A stretch of DNA of 41,541 nucleotides from Candidatus Omnitrophota bacterium (GTDB taxonomy: Bacteria; Omnitrophota; Gorgyraeia; Zapsychrales; Fredricksoniimonadaceae), in NCBI GenBank assembly GCA_015232565.1, contig JADFZK010000024.1, positions 1 through 41,541 on the forward strand, in the 5' to 3' direction. The translations under genes and the position numbers were made by a program. Of the stretch, positions 1 through 8,811 are shown one piece after another. Under the pieces are notes generated by a model. The model was given only the letters and a program-made list of their open reading frames with translations. It searched no databases and was not told the origin of the DNA. The first letter of the stretch is position 1. Each line of letters begins with the position of its first letter.

Positions 1-30
1 AAGAAATTAATAAGCCATTGCTTCCCGATT

Positions 31-504
31 TTATAAAGAAACCGTACCTGCTGTTCTATAGCAATCCGCTATTCTTTGGTTCAGTTGAAACATGGCGGAA
101 CAACCCAGCAAAAGCAATCCTTCTATCAATACAGTAAACACATAGCCTGGTATCATGCCCAGGTAGGTGCCGAACCTCATGTCTCCGTAGGCAAATATAT
201 TCTGGCCAGAAAAAGCAAAGGCGGCGATCATAATGCCAACCACCGAAGTCACAAAATTGATCATGAACGATAATACAAAGGCCAAAGGCAGCTTTATTGT
301 TAATAACCTTTTAACAAAATGGGCTTCCACCAGAACAATCAACAACCCGACAATTATTGAACACCACCATCCTGCCCCGATAAAAGCAAAACTAACTGCA
401 AATTGATTAGCTATCGCCGGCAAGACCAGATCTGCTGAAACATTAGTCGAGTTAACTACCCCCAGCAGAAAGATCGCCCCCAGTAAACCCATTGCCTTTT
501 TCAT
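31..504 (-). CDS. Hypothetical four-helix membrane protein downstream of tatC
   Basis: I do not recognise this 157-residue protein. It starts with a signal-like hydrophobic stretch (about residues 5-24). Three or four further hydrophobic segments follow at roughly 35-60, 70-98 and 115-137, and the C-terminal tail is short and polar, so it is an inner-membrane protein. No catalytic motif is visible. Its ATG overlaps the tatC stop by 4 nt (ATGA), which implies translational coupling as the third gene of the tat operon. It could assist export or simply be co-expressed; the sequence does not say which. Confidence 0.7.
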   Translation of the reverse strand: MKKAMGLLGAIFLLGVVNSTNVSADLVLPAIANQFAVSFAFIGAGWWCSIIVGLLIVLVEAHFVKRLLTIKLPLAFVLSFMINFVTSVVGIMIAAFAFSGQNIFAYGDMRFGTYLGMIPGYVFTVLIEGLLLLGCSAMFQLNQRIADCYRTAGTVSL

Positions 505-1253
505 CCTGTCCCCCTGTTTTTGTTTTTCCTCCGTCCGACCAGCCAGGACAAGAAGATCCCGATTTCATAAAGCGCTATCATCGGCGCAGAAAAAAGCGCC
601 AGATTAAAAAAATCCTGCGTCGGCGAGATAATGGCCGCTACGACCACAAGGACCAGAATGGCATACTTGCGGCTCACGGCCAGCTTGTGCGAATCCAGGA
701 GCCCGGCTTCGGTCAGAATGGCAAGAACCACCGGTATTTGAAAAACACATCCCCCGGCCAAAAGCACAATGCTGGCAAAAGAAATATAGGCGGATATTGT
801 TATCTCCGGACGGGCTATTCCAACGCCAAACCCCAGCAGAAAATTAATTGCCGCCGGCAACAGTACAGCATACGCGAACGCCCCGCCGCCATAAAAACAC
901 ACCAGCGCCAGGCAAAGCCAGCCCAGTATAACCTTCCGTGTTGAGCGTGCGAGAGCTGGCGCCAGGAAAGCCCACAATTCATAAAGCACCACCGGGAAAA
1001 CCGCCGTCAAAGCCGCCAGCAGGACAACCTTGAAATACGCCGCAAAAGCCTCGGTGGGATCAATGAAGATAAAATCTTTGATAAAACCGCGGGCCGGCGC
1101 TTCCAGGAGCGCCATCAGCGCATACCCCTGTGAGAACAGGAACACGACCATGATCAAAAAGCACCCCAGCACGATCATGATCCGGCGGCGCAATTCATCC
1201 AGATGACCAATGAAATCCAGCCGCTGTGATTCCGGCGGATAAAGCTCGTTCAT
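501..1253 (-). CDS. tatC: Sec-independent protein translocase TatC
   Basis: TatC is the multispanning inner-membrane receptor of the twin-arginine translocase. It recognises folded precursors with RR signal peptides. The 250-residue length is normal for the family. The N-terminal region carries the typical FIGHLDELRRRI segment (around residues 14-25), followed by about six hydrophobic helices, with family-like FQIP and SPTQD stretches near residues 172 and 210. The start ATG overlaps the tatA stop by 4 nt and the stop overlaps the next gene by 4 nt, so this is a compact tatA-tatC-membrane protein operon. No tatB is present; a minimal TatAC system with bifunctional TatA is the likely arrangement. 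Confidence 0.95.
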   Translation of the reverse strand: MNELYPPESQRLDFIGHLDELRRRIMIVLGCFLIMVVFLFSQGYALMALLEAPARGFIKDFIFIDPTEAFAAYFKVVLLAALTAVFPVVLYELWAFLAPALARSTRKVILGWLCLALVCFYGGGAFAYAVLLPAAINFLLGFGVGIARPEITISAYISFASIVLLAGGCVFQIPVVLAILTEAGLLDSHKLAVSRKYAILVLVVVAAIISPTQDFFNLALFSAPMIALYEIGIFLSWLVGRRKNKNRGTG

Positions 1254-1432
1254 TTCGGCTCTTTATCTTTCTCATCCGCCGGATGGACTGCCGTTGACTC
1301 CTGCATGCCCTTCTTAAACTCATTAACAGCCTTACCCATCGACTGCGCGATCTTGGGCAACCGTTCTGCCCCAAACAATAAAAGCGCAATGACCAAAATA
1401 ACCAAAAGCTCCGGAAACCCCAATCCAAACAT
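1250..1432 (-). CDS. tatA: Twin-arginine translocase pore subunit TatA
   Basis: TatA oligomers form the protein-conducting part of the Tat system. The 60-residue protein has the classic layout: a short N-terminal transmembrane helix beginning FGLGFPELLVILVIALLLFG, a hinge, an amphipathic helix (residues about 24-44, with KIAQSMGKAVNEFKKG) and a charged tail. It is at the short end for the family. A strong AAGGAGG lies 5 nt before the ATG. It is the first gene of the tat operon and overlaps tatC by 4 nt. The upstream region carries two copies of a GACACATTATAT repeat, each of which contains TATAAT when read on the gene's strand. Confidence 0.93.
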   Translation of the reverse strand: MFGLGFPELLVILVIALLLFGAERLPKIAQSMGKAVNEFKKGMQESTAVHPADEKDKEPK

Positions 1433-1446
1433 ACCGCCTCCTTTGT

Positions 1447-1540
1447 AAAAAACCAGGACACATTATATTTCTCTTTTAGTATCTGCTAAACCACTATCTT
1501 TCAACAGGAAAACCTGGAAAAACCGAGACACATTATATTA
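1447..1540. repeat. Pair of direct repeats with GACACATTATAT core
   Basis: Two near-identical units of about 23 bp lie 70 bp apart, at 1447-1470 and 1518-1540. Each is an A-run, then AACC, then a purine-rich G(G/A)GACACATTATATT. The same word reappears inside the hairpin at 8812-8850. Read on the minus strand each unit offers a TATAAT, so one could serve as the -10 of tatA, but I see no good -35. It could equally be a degenerate dispersed (REP-like) repeat. Confidence 0.5.
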
Positions 1541-1620
1541 ACAAATCACACTGCATTCACAATATTAAAACGCTACACCTTGTACACCTTGTTGACCATG
1601 ACCATGCCGACTCAACAACC

Positions 1621-3228
1621 TTACGAGCCAACGGGCGGGGTCAAAGCCGTTACTGCACCAACCGGCAGGGTGAAATAGAAGGTTGCGCCTTGCTCGGGAT
1701 TGTTCCGGGCCTCCAAACGTCCGCCATGCCCCTCCACGATGGAACGGCTGATAGACAACCCCATACCCAGGCCATCGGCCTTGCTGGTAAAGAAATGTAC
1801 AAAGAGCTGGTCCATGTTTTCCGCCGGGATCCCGCACCCTGAATCCGTCACCTCCACCATGATCATCGCGTTATCTTTGCGCAATGTCCTGATCAACAGT
1901 TCACTGGAATCCCGGCGCTCATCCATCGCCTCTAAACTGTTGCTGATAAGATTCAAGAGCACCTGTTGCAATTGTATGCGATCGCCATGGATAAAGGGCA
2001 GATCGCCCGCCAACTCGAATTTAATGACTTTATTCCTTACCGTGATGTGGGTCATAATAAGAGTGATCGTATCTGTTATAAGAACATTGATATCGAGCAG
2101 TTCGACCGCTGGTTTGTTCTTTTTTAGCAAGGCCCGTAACCGGCGAATAACCTCGGCTGCCCGCTGGTCATCATTGGCAATATATTGCAAGATCTCACTT
2201 ACTTGCGGTTCCCGATCGGCAAGCATACGCCGGGCACCTTGAGCGTACGAAAGGATCGCGGTCAAAGGCTGACTGATCTCATGGGCTAAAGACGCCACAA
2301 ATTCCGCCAGCTTTCCCACCCTTGTAATATGCAAAAGCACCTCACGCTGTTCCTCGATCTTTAGATCTTTCTGTTTCATCAATGTAGTATCCGTTTGCGT
2401 ACCCACATAATGAGTGATGTCACCGCTTATATCCCGTACCGGAGCCAGGCGGAGTGAACTCCAGAAGTTTTCTCCATTCTTGCGTAAATTCTGCATCTCA
2501 CCTTGAAAAGACTTTCCGCGCCCGATCACCTCTTTCATTTCAAAAACACTACACAGGGCGGCATCGTCGCGATGCAACGCAAAGAAGTCTTTGCCGATCA
2601 CCTCGTGCGCCGCATAGCCGGTCTGACTGTAAAACGACGGATTGGCATAAATAACCCGGAAATCAGGCTTTTTGACATCGATAATGAAAATACCTTCCAC
2701 GGTAGATTCCATCGCTTTGGTACGAATATGGATCTGCTCGCGCGCCAGCTTTTCCCGGTCGGCCAAAAGCTTCTCCAGTTCCTTCCTTTGACGGTAAAGC
2801 TCAATGAAGATATTGACCTTGCTCTTGACCGTGTGGGTGTTAAGCGGCTTGAGAAGAAAATCCACCGCACCCCTTTCATACCCCTTAAACAGAAAGCTCT
2901 GGTCCTGGGCGGTCGCGGTCACAAAAATGAGCGGGATATTCTTGGTCTTTCTAGTCCCGCGCATAAGCTCGGCGAGTTCAAAACCACTCATACCGGGCAT
3001 TTGCACATCAATGAGCGCCAGGGCGAACTCATGGGCGATCATAAGCTCCAACGCTTCACTCCCGGACCTGGCTTTAAAAATATTGACATCATCCCGCCGG
3101 AGCAGCCCTTCCAGGGCCAGCAGATTATCCTTCAGATCATCGACTATCAGGATCTTGACCGGGTCGGTACCTGATAAATTAGTGTTTCCCTCACGATTTG
3201 TTTCCTTCGCCTGCTGTGTCATCATCAT
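1621..3228 (-). CDS. Response-regulator/PAS/histidine kinase hybrid
   Basis: This 535-residue cytoplasmic signalling protein has a reversed hybrid layout. A receiver domain (about 24-140, phospho-acceptor Asp74 in ALIDVQMPG) is followed by a short coiled coil (about 140-170) and a PAS domain (about 170-285). A HisKA dimerisation helix follows with phospho-His316 in SLAHEISQPL, then an HATPase domain with N, G1 (DSGCGIP) and G2 (GLGMGLSIS) boxes. The kinase is of the type with HEISQPLTAI, common in soluble redox or light sensors. No transmembrane segment is present. Translation starts at a run of three ATG codons overlapping the cheR stop, so it is the last gene of a three-gene operon. It probably receives phosphate from, or cross-talks with, the large kinase at 4057. 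Confidence 0.9.
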   Translation of the reverse strand: MMMTQQAKETNREGNTNLSGTDPVKILIVDDLKDNLLALEGLLRRDDVNIFKARSGSEALELMIAHEFALALIDVQMPGMSGFELAELMRGTRKTKNIPLIFVTATAQDQSFLFKGYERGAVDFLLKPLNTHTVKSKVNIFIELYRQRKELEKLLADREKLAREQIHIRTKAMESTVEGIFIIDVKKPDFRVIYANPSFYSQTGYAAHEVIGKDFFALHRDDAALCSVFEMKEVIGRGKSFQGEMQNLRKNGENFWSSLRLAPVRDISGDITHYVGTQTDTTLMKQKDLKIEEQREVLLHITRVGKLAEFVASLAHEISQPLTAILSYAQGARRMLADREPQVSEILQYIANDDQRAAEVIRRLRALLKKNKPAVELLDINVLITDTITLIMTHITVRNKVIKFELAGDLPFIHGDRIQLQQVLLNLISNSLEAMDERRDSSELLIRTLRKDNAMIMVEVTDSGCGIPAENMDQLFVHFFTSKADGLGMGLSISRSIVEGHGGRLEARNNPEQGATFYFTLPVGAVTALTPPVGS

Positions 3229-4055
3229 CCCTTCTTTTGAAAGATCCGATCCTTTTTTACAAAAAGGTCAAAGTGCTTTGCCTGTTTTGAGAACTGAATA
3301 GTCTCCTGGGCGCCAAGCCCTAAAAAACCCTTCCGGCACAACGATGCATTAAAAAGCCCGAACACCTGGTCCTGCAACCCGCGATCAAAATATATAAGGA
3401 CATTGCGGCATGATATCAACTGTGTTTCCGCAAACACCTCGTCGGTCACCAGGCTATGGTCGGTAAAAGTGATATTTTTCTTCAACGTGCCAACAAACTT
3501 CACCGAATTTACAGCCGCGGTGTAGTAATCCGCCAAAGGACGCTTCCCGCCGGACTCTTGATAATTCCGGGTAAATTTCTGGAGCACTTCGCCGCTCAAG
3601 ACACCCTTCTCGGCCCTTTCCAGGCTTCTCGGATTGATATCGGTTGCGTACAGGGTCGTGCGCTCGAGCAGATCTTCCTCCTGCAACAGGATCGCCAGCG
3701 AATAGGCCTCTTCTCCAGTGCTGCATCCGGCTACCCAGATCTTGAGCGAAGGGTATGTTTTAAGATGCGGGAATACTTTCTCTCGCAGCGCACGAAAGTA
3801 GGAAGGATCACGGAACATTTCGCTCACCGGGATCGTGAGGGATTGCAGCAGATCGTAGAAACAATCCGTGTCTTGCAGGACTTTTTCCTGCAGCTCGCTG
3901 AGCGTGTTCCACCCCATACGATCCAGCGCGTGGACCACCGTACGCTTCATCGATGCGGGAGCATAGCGCCGGAAATCGTAATTATATTTAAGATAAATAG
4001 CCTCAAGCAAAAGCTTTAGTTCATCATCAAATTGCGGGGTAAGCGTCCTGTCCAT
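3225..4055 (-). CDS. CheR-type protein-glutamate methyltransferase
   Basis: CheR uses S-adenosylmethionine to methylate glutamates of chemoreceptors or other sensory proteins. The N-terminal helical CheR domain is followed by the motif SEMFRDPSYF and the SAM-binding stretch VAGCSTGEEAYSLAI, then ATDINPRSL and the late family motif CRNVLIYFD. I place the start at the ATG at 4055 (MDRTLTPQ), because the longer frame to 4127 runs far into the upstream kinase gene. This gives 276 residues and a 1-nt gap to the kinase stop. No cheB, receptor or other che gene is nearby, so it probably methylates a non-chemotaxis partner such as the neighbouring kinases. Confidence 0.9.
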   Translation of the reverse strand: MDRTLTPQFDDELKLLLEAIYLKYNYDFRRYAPASMKRTVVHALDRMGWNTLSELQEKVLQDTDCFYDLLQSLTIPVSEMFRDPSYFRALREKVFPHLKTYPSLKIWVAGCSTGEEAYSLAILLQEEDLLERTTLYATDINPRSLERAEKGVLSGEVLQKFTRNYQESGGKRPLADYYTAAVNSVKFVGTLKKNITFTDHSLVTDEVFAETQLISCRNVLIYFDRGLQDQVFGLFNASLCRKGFLGLGAQETIQFSKQAKHFDLFVKKDRIFQKKG

Positions 4056-4056
4056 C

Positions 4057-7000
4057 TTAATTGGGCATCCAGACCCGGATGACCGAAAAGAGCTGGCGCA
4101 GATCGATAGGTTTGGCCAGATAATCATTCATGCCCGCTTCCATACAAAGCACCTGATCGTTCTTAGTGGCTTTAGCCGTCACGGCGATAACAGGCAGCCT
4201 GGCGAACCGTTTTTGTTTTCTGATCTCGCGGGTTGCCTGAAAGCCGTTCATTTCGGGCATCATAATGTCCATCAGGACGAGATCCAGGAGCGGATTCTCC
4301 TCGAGCCTGGCCAACGCTTCCTGGCCGGTCCGGGCAACCACAATGCCGGCGCCCTTTTGTTCCAGGGCTGCGGTCAGCGCAAATATATTCCGCACGTCAT
4401 CATCGACCAGAAGGATCTTCCGGCCGGCAAAGATCTCTTCACTGTTGCGCAGATCTTTAAGCATCTGCCGTCTTTCAGGCGAGAGAGTGGATTCAGCGCT
4501 GTGCAGAAACAGGCTGACCTCATAAAGCAGCCTTTCGGGTGACTTGGCGCCCTTAATGATGATCGAGCGGGAATATTTCCTAAGTTGATCTTCTTCATCC
4601 CGTGATAATGAACGCCCGGTATAAACAATAACCGGCGGATACGAAGCCAGATCGGCTTGCTCAGTCATTCTCTTCAGAAGCTCCTCCCCTGGCATATCCG
4701 GGAGTTTAAGATCGATCACCATACAGTCATAAACCGTCTTTTGGAGGGCGGCGAGGGCCTCGCCCGCCAATGCCACACCGGTAACCTCAATATCGGAACT
4801 GGCAATAAGCTTAATGATGCTTTCTCTTTGCAGCTGGTTGTCCTCGACGATCAGGACCCGCTTGACTGTCCGGGAGAACCGGGCTTCGAACCCGGCCAAA
4901 GCACTTTTAAGAGCTTCCCGTCTGACGGGCTTGAGAATGTACCCGATAGCGCCCATCGCCAACGCTTTCTCCATGTAATCATGCACCGACGCAATATGGA
5001 CCGGAATATGCCGGGTCGCGGGCTCTTCTTTAAGCTGATCAAGGACCGTGAGCCCCGAATGATCGGGAAGCATCATATCAAGCACAATGGCGTCCGGAAT
5101 AAGGCTTTGAGCCAGCAGAAGCCCCTCTTCGGCGTCCTGCGCGACCACGCACTTGTAATTGAGCTCATGCGCCAGCTCATAAAGGATCCGGGCAAACTGC
5201 AGATCATCTTCGATCACCAAAAGCGTGCGCCCGGGCGAGCGCAGAGCGCCCCGATCATCCGGGAAAGGCGCGGACCTGGCTCGCTCAACTAGCGAGTTCG
5301 CAATAGCCGTAGCTCCTGCCACCACTAATGACGAACTATAAACCTTGGGCAAGGCCGACTCTATGCGCGAATCGTCATAAGCCTCGGGCAGAAGCAGCGC
5401 GAACCGACTGCCTTCACCGGGTACGCTCTCCACAGATATGGTTCCGCCCAGAAGCCTGGCCAGATCGCGCGAAATTGAAAGCCCAAGGCCGGTACCCCCG
5501 TATTTTCGATTGGTCGTACCGTCGGCCTGACGAAATGCCTCAAAGATCACTTCTTGCTGTTCTTTAGGAACCCCGATACCGGTATCGATCACCGAAAGCG
5601 AAATTCTGCCGCAGGTACTCCGCGACATATGCAGTGTAACCTGGCCCTTCTCCGTAAACTTGAATGCATTGGAAAGCAGGTTCTTGAGGATCTGCTCCAG
5701 CCTTTGACGATCCGTGAGCATCGTCTCCGGCACACCAGGATCGATCCTAACCTCAAACTTGAGCTTCTTTTCTTGCGCCAGGGGCTCGAAAGTCTTCTCC
5801 AGGCTGTTCAACACCCTTGGCAGAAACACGCTCTCCGGCCTGATCTCAAGTTTTCCGGCCTCCACTTTGGAAAGATCCAGAATGTCATTGATAAGGTTAA
5901 GGAGGTCATTACCAGCTGAAGAGATCGAATGGGCATACTGGACCTGCTCCGGAGTCAGGTTCCCTCCGGCATTGTCAGCCAGAAGCTTCGCCAGGATCAG
6001 CGAACTGTTTAAGGGCGTCCGCAATTCATGGGACATATTTGCCAGAAATTCGGATTTATATTGGCTGGCTCTTTGCACTTCATCGGATCTTTCTTCCAGA
6101 AGCGTTTGCGCCTTGTTAAGGGCAACATTGTTCTCGTTTAGAATGTCCCGTTGCTGTTCCAGCTGTTCATTCGTTTGTTCCAGCTCCGCTTGCTGGCTTT
6201 TAAGTTCCGTCTGCGACTCCTGAAGAGCGCGCGCCTGGCTCTCCAGCTCGTCGTTGGTGGCTTTTAACTCCCCTTGCTGGGTTTGCAATTCCTCGGTCAG
6301 GCCCTGGGATTTCTCCAGCAGCTCTTCCTGCTTTTTCCGGCTGATAGAGGTGTTAATGGCAATACCGATATTCTCGGATACGTGTTCCAGAAAAGTCTTT
6401 TGATGCTCGGAGAATGTAGCAAAAGAAGCCAGTTCGATCACCCCATTAACCTCACCCTCATAAAAAACCGGCGCCAGAAGCAGAGACCGCGGCGCAGAAT
6501 CGCCCAGGTCCGAACTGATCTTGCCAAAGTAATGCGCAGGCACTTTTTCCAAAAGAATAGGGCGCTTCTCGAGGGCGGCCTGGCCGACCAAACCTTCGCC
6601 CAGTGCGATCGTCTTCTCTTTATCATCAAGTCTGGCATAGGCATAACCGCTCACGCGCTTGAGGGTTTTCTCCTCGGTAACGTAATAGAAAGCACCCATC
6701 TGGGCATTCAAGAAAGGGGCCAAATGACTTAGAACGCTTTGACCAAGGCGCGAAACATCCTGTTCGCCCCGCATCTTGTCCGAAAGGGTGATCTGGCCCT
6801 CACGAAGAAATTCCAGCTCACGCGCCTTTTCCCGCAGAGCGGCTTCGGCATGTTTTCTTTCCGTAATATCCCGTTCGGTAGTGGCGATCCCGGTGAGTTT
6901 ACCTTTATCATCCGTCAGCTTGGTATTGATCAGCCAGACATCAATTATCCGCCCGTCTTTATGTTTGCGTTTGGTCTCCAGATTCGGCAATAATTCTCCG

Positions 7001-7713
7001 CGCTTTAAAGATGCCAGGAAGCCTCGCGCTTCTTCCTGGTATTCTGTGGGCACGGTATCCACGATATTCTTGGTAAGGGCTTCCACCTCCGAGTAACCGT
7101 ACATGGTCTCCGCACCCCGATTCCAGGCCAGAATGTTGCCTTCCAGGTCCTGAAAAGTGATCGCATCATTGGAATCCTGGATAACCGTCGCCATCCGGCG
7201 CAGTTTCTCCAGGGCCCCCGTGCGCTCGGTAATGTCACGACCCGTAGTTGCCACTCCGGTAAGCTTGCCCTGGTCATCCACAAGCTTGGTATTCGTAAGC
7301 CACACGTCAATGATGCGCCCGTCCTTGGTTTTGCGCTTGGTTTCCAGGGAAGACACGAGCTCGCCGGAATTTAGTGCAGCAATAAAATTCATGGCCTCGG
7401 ATTGATGCGATTGTGGAACAGTATCCACAATGTTCATCTGCAGAGCTTCCGCTTCAGAATAGCCGTAGATGATCTCCGCACCACGATTCCAGGCCAGGAT
7501 CCGGCCTTCCAGATCCTGGATAGTGATGGCGTCGTTGGAATCCTGAATAACGGTCGCCATCCGACGCAGACGCTCTTCATTGCTCCCAATTTGCACATCG
7601 GTCAATGAAGGCGCGATCACCCGCTTTAGTCGAGGAACAACTGGCTTGTTCGTTGCAGAATGCTTTTTCAATTGGGGCTCTTTCTCTGGTGTTTCCTTGG
7701 CAATAATTTGCAT
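4057..7713 (-). CDS. Large multi-sensor hybrid histidine kinase
   Basis: This 1218-residue soluble kinase has, in order: two near-identical PAS domains (about 49-165 and 172-290), a GAF domain (about 310-455), and a long Gln/Glu-rich coiled coil (about 458-550). HisKA follows with phospho-His562 in MSHELRTPLN, then HATPase (about 650-780, DTGIGVP and GTGLGLS boxes). Three receivers follow with acceptors Asp879, Asp1001 and Asp1149. The third receiver (DLVLMDIMMPEMNG) is the most canonical; the second is more diverged and lacks the usual conserved region after its acceptor. No transmembrane helix is seen, so the signal is cytoplasmic. It is the first gene of the operon with cheR and the REC-PAS kinase. 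A weak GGTGAG precedes the ATG. Confidence 0.93.
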   Translation of the reverse strand: MQIIAKETPEKEPQLKKHSATNKPVVPRLKRVIAPSLTDVQIGSNEERLRRMATVIQDSNDAITIQDLEGRILAWNRGAEIIYGYSEAEALQMNIVDTVPQSHQSEAMNFIAALNSGELVSSLETKRKTKDGRIIDVWLTNTKLVDDQGKLTGVATTGRDITERTGALEKLRRMATVIQDSNDAITFQDLEGNILAWNRGAETMYGYSEVEALTKNIVDTVPTEYQEEARGFLASLKRGELLPNLETKRKHKDGRIIDVWLINTKLTDDKGKLTGIATTERDITERKHAEAALREKARELEFLREGQITLSDKMRGEQDVSRLGQSVLSHLAPFLNAQMGAFYYVTEEKTLKRVSGYAYARLDDKEKTIALGEGLVGQAALEKRPILLEKVPAHYFGKISSDLGDSAPRSLLLAPVFYEGEVNGVIELASFATFSEHQKTFLEHVSENIGIAINTSISRKKQEELLEKSQGLTEELQTQQGELKATNDELESQARALQESQTELKSQQAELEQTNEQLEQQRDILNENNVALNKAQTLLEERSDEVQRASQYKSEFLANMSHELRTPLNSSLILAKLLADNAGGNLTPEQVQYAHSISSAGNDLLNLINDILDLSKVEAGKLEIRPESVFLPRVLNSLEKTFEPLAQEKKLKFEVRIDPGVPETMLTDRQRLEQILKNLLSNAFKFTEKGQVTLHMSRSTCGRISLSVIDTGIGVPKEQQEVIFEAFRQADGTTNRKYGGTGLGLSISRDLARLLGGTISVESVPGEGSRFALLLPEAYDDSRIESALPKVYSSSLVVAGATAIANSLVERARSAPFPDDRGALRSPGRTLLVIEDDLQFARILYELAHELNYKCVVAQDAEEGLLLAQSLIPDAIVLDMMLPDHSGLTVLDQLKEEPATRHIPVHIASVHDYMEKALAMGAIGYILKPVRREALKSALAGFEARFSRTVKRVLIVEDNQLQRESIIKLIASSDIEVTGVALAGEALAALQKTVYDCMVIDLKLPDMPGEELLKRMTEQADLASYPPVIVYTGRSLSRDEEDQLRKYSRSIIIKGAKSPERLLYEVSLFLHSAESTLSPERRQMLKDLRNSEEIFAGRKILLVDDDVRNIFALTAALEQKGAGIVVARTGQEALARLEENPLLDLVLMDIMMPEMNGFQATREIRKQKRFARLPVIAVTAKATKNDQVLCMEAGMNDYLAKPIDLRQLFSVIRVWMPN

Positions 7714-7832
7714 TAAGAATGCTCACCGGTTACGAAATTAAAGAATATGTACCCATTTGACTATGACTTAGCAGTGGGAGCTGTCTATTGTACCCAGGTA
7801 TAACACCATCACGGCGGTCCAGAAAAGCCCTG

Positions 7833-7875
7833 GCAAAATAAAGCCCCTCGCAACTCATTGAGTCACAAGGGGCTT
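7833..7875 (-). terminator. Probable rho-independent terminator after the csbD-like gene
   Basis: Perfect 8-bp arms AAGCCCCT (7841-7848) and AGGGGCTT (7868-7875) enclose a 19-nt loop. On the minus strand the stem is followed by TATTTTG, a modest U-tract. It lies just past the CsbD-like gene and separates this small operon from the kinase operon that starts at 7713. Confidence 0.6.
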
Positions 7876-7928
7876 GCCTGCGAACCGATACAGGTCATTC
7901 CGCGGGAACTTCCGCCGCCGAGTTCAAC

Positions 7929-8090
7929 TTATATCTGTTCCTTGATCTTATTTACAACTTTATCGATCCTGGTTTTAACAACGCCACGAAACTCGTCGGC
8001 CTCACCTTCGGCTTTCAACCGTTTATTGTTGGTAAGGTCCCCGACAGCCTGTTTAATGCGCCCCTTCACTTTATCAACTTGACCGTCCAT
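7929..8090 (-). CDS. CsbD-like small stress protein
   Basis: This is a 53-residue soluble, highly charged protein. The N-terminal pattern MDGQVDKVKGRIKQAVGDLT, then N-K-LKAEGEADEFRG, is the CsbD family signature (KGxxKExxGxLTxxxxLxxEGxxDxxxG). Family members are small general-stress proteins of unknown biochemistry. AAGGAGAG stands about 4 nt before the ATG at 8090, and the stop is TAA at 7929. It is the last gene of a three-gene operon after the DUF2934-like and DUF3309-like proteins and is followed by a terminator. An osmotic or envelope stress role is inference from the family. Confidence 0.85.
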   Translation of the reverse strand: MDGQVDKVKGRIKQAVGDLTNNKRLKAEGEADEFRGVVKTRIDKVVNKIKEQI

Positions 8091-8109
8091 GTTCTCTCCT
8101 TGTAATTTA

Positions 8110-8349
8110 CTATTGAACTGCGCGCTTTACGGCATCCCCAACATCATGCCCAGCCGCTCGAATATCAGATCCTACTGAGCTCCGGAAAAGCGGCCGCCCG
8201 CCGGCAATCGCCCAAACCAGAAAGATCACCAACAATAACGACAAAAAACCTGTAGGACCATACCCCCAGGACCTGCTGTGCGGCCATGCCGGACAAGCCC
8301 CCATAACCATAACAAGTACGACCAATAGTATGATTGTTTCGATAGACAT
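8110..8349 (-). CDS. DUF3309-like small membrane protein
   Basis: This 79-residue protein has one hydrophobic helix at about residues 4-20 and a second at about 34-49. The motif CPAWPHSRSWGYGPTG joins them, and this Trp/Tyr/Gly-rich linker is what marks DUF3309-type small membrane proteins (usually about 50 residues). The C-terminal 30-residue polar extension is additional. AAAGGA precedes the ATG. Its neighbours are a DUF2934-like gene upstream and a CsbD-like gene downstream, a combination suggestive of a stress-induced operon. Function unknown. Confidence 0.75.
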   Translation of the reverse strand: MSIETIILLVVLVMVMGACPAWPHSRSWGYGPTGFLSLLLVIFLVWAIAGGRPLFRSSVGSDIRAAGHDVGDAVKRAVQ

Positions 8350-8374
8350 AAAATTGTTCCTTTCTTCTTCATTA

Positions 8375-8551
8375 TTAATGATTGTGTTTTAACGCTTGTT
8401 CGGCTTCCAGCCAGTTATCCAGAGCACCCCCGCCTTTCTCCTGGTAGATCTGATAAGCCAAAAGTTGTACAGAACCAGCATCCGCCGCGCTATTTGCTAA
8501 ATGTGCGTGATGATGGTGATGCCTGTGATGCTGATGTTGTGGTGTTGACAT
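8375..8551 (-). CDS. DUF2934-like protein with histidine-rich N-terminus
   Basis: This is a 58-residue protein. Residues 5-17 hold nine histidines, a possible metal-binding tail. The remainder fits the DUF2934 pattern: an A-Y-I-Y core (LLAYQIYQEKGG) followed by ALDNWLEAEQAL. The family is small, soluble and uncharacterised and often sits beside stress genes. CAGGAGAG precedes the ATG at 8551, and a promoter candidate lies at 8629-8657. It is the first gene of the DUF2934, DUF3309-like, CsbD-like operon. The poly-His stretch is not part of the usual domain. Confidence 0.75.
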   Translation of the reverse strand: MSTPQHQHHRHHHHHAHLANSAADAGSVQLLAYQIYQEKGGGALDNWLEAEQALKHNH

Positions 8552-8628
8552 TTTTCTCTCCTGTATGAAATTCGGTTTCTATTCGAGGGGCGCACGATCA
8601 CCCCGACCATGTGCCCCATCTATGTTGT

Positions 8629-8657
8629 ATTTTAGGGTCCGACACAGAACGAATCAA
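8629..8657 (-). promoter_or_regulatory. Promoter candidate for the DUF2934/DUF3309/csbD operon
   Basis: On the minus strand TTGATT (8652-8657) and TAAAAT (8629-8634) are separated by 17 bp. The leader of about 70 nt to the ATG at 8551 contains a GC-rich imperfect hairpin (GGGGCAC pairing with GTGCGCCCC) between about 8587 and 8618. Confidence 0.5.
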
Positions 8658-8811
8658 TTGTACTGCGGTATAACAGGCCGATCATCATTAGCCCACAGGC
8701 GTTCCAGGGATATTCAACAAAAGATTCCCGGGAGAAGCCTGCTCCTCGATAATGAAGTGCCGATATGTATTTTTGTGGAAAAGCAAAACAGGAAGGCTGG
8801 CAAGCGCTTAG

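Noticed and set aside
2503-3174. Long plus-strand open frame (223 codons) opposite the REC-PAS kinase
   Set aside because: Antisense shadow of a clearly recognisable kinase; its composition mirrors the complementary strand and it has no motifs.
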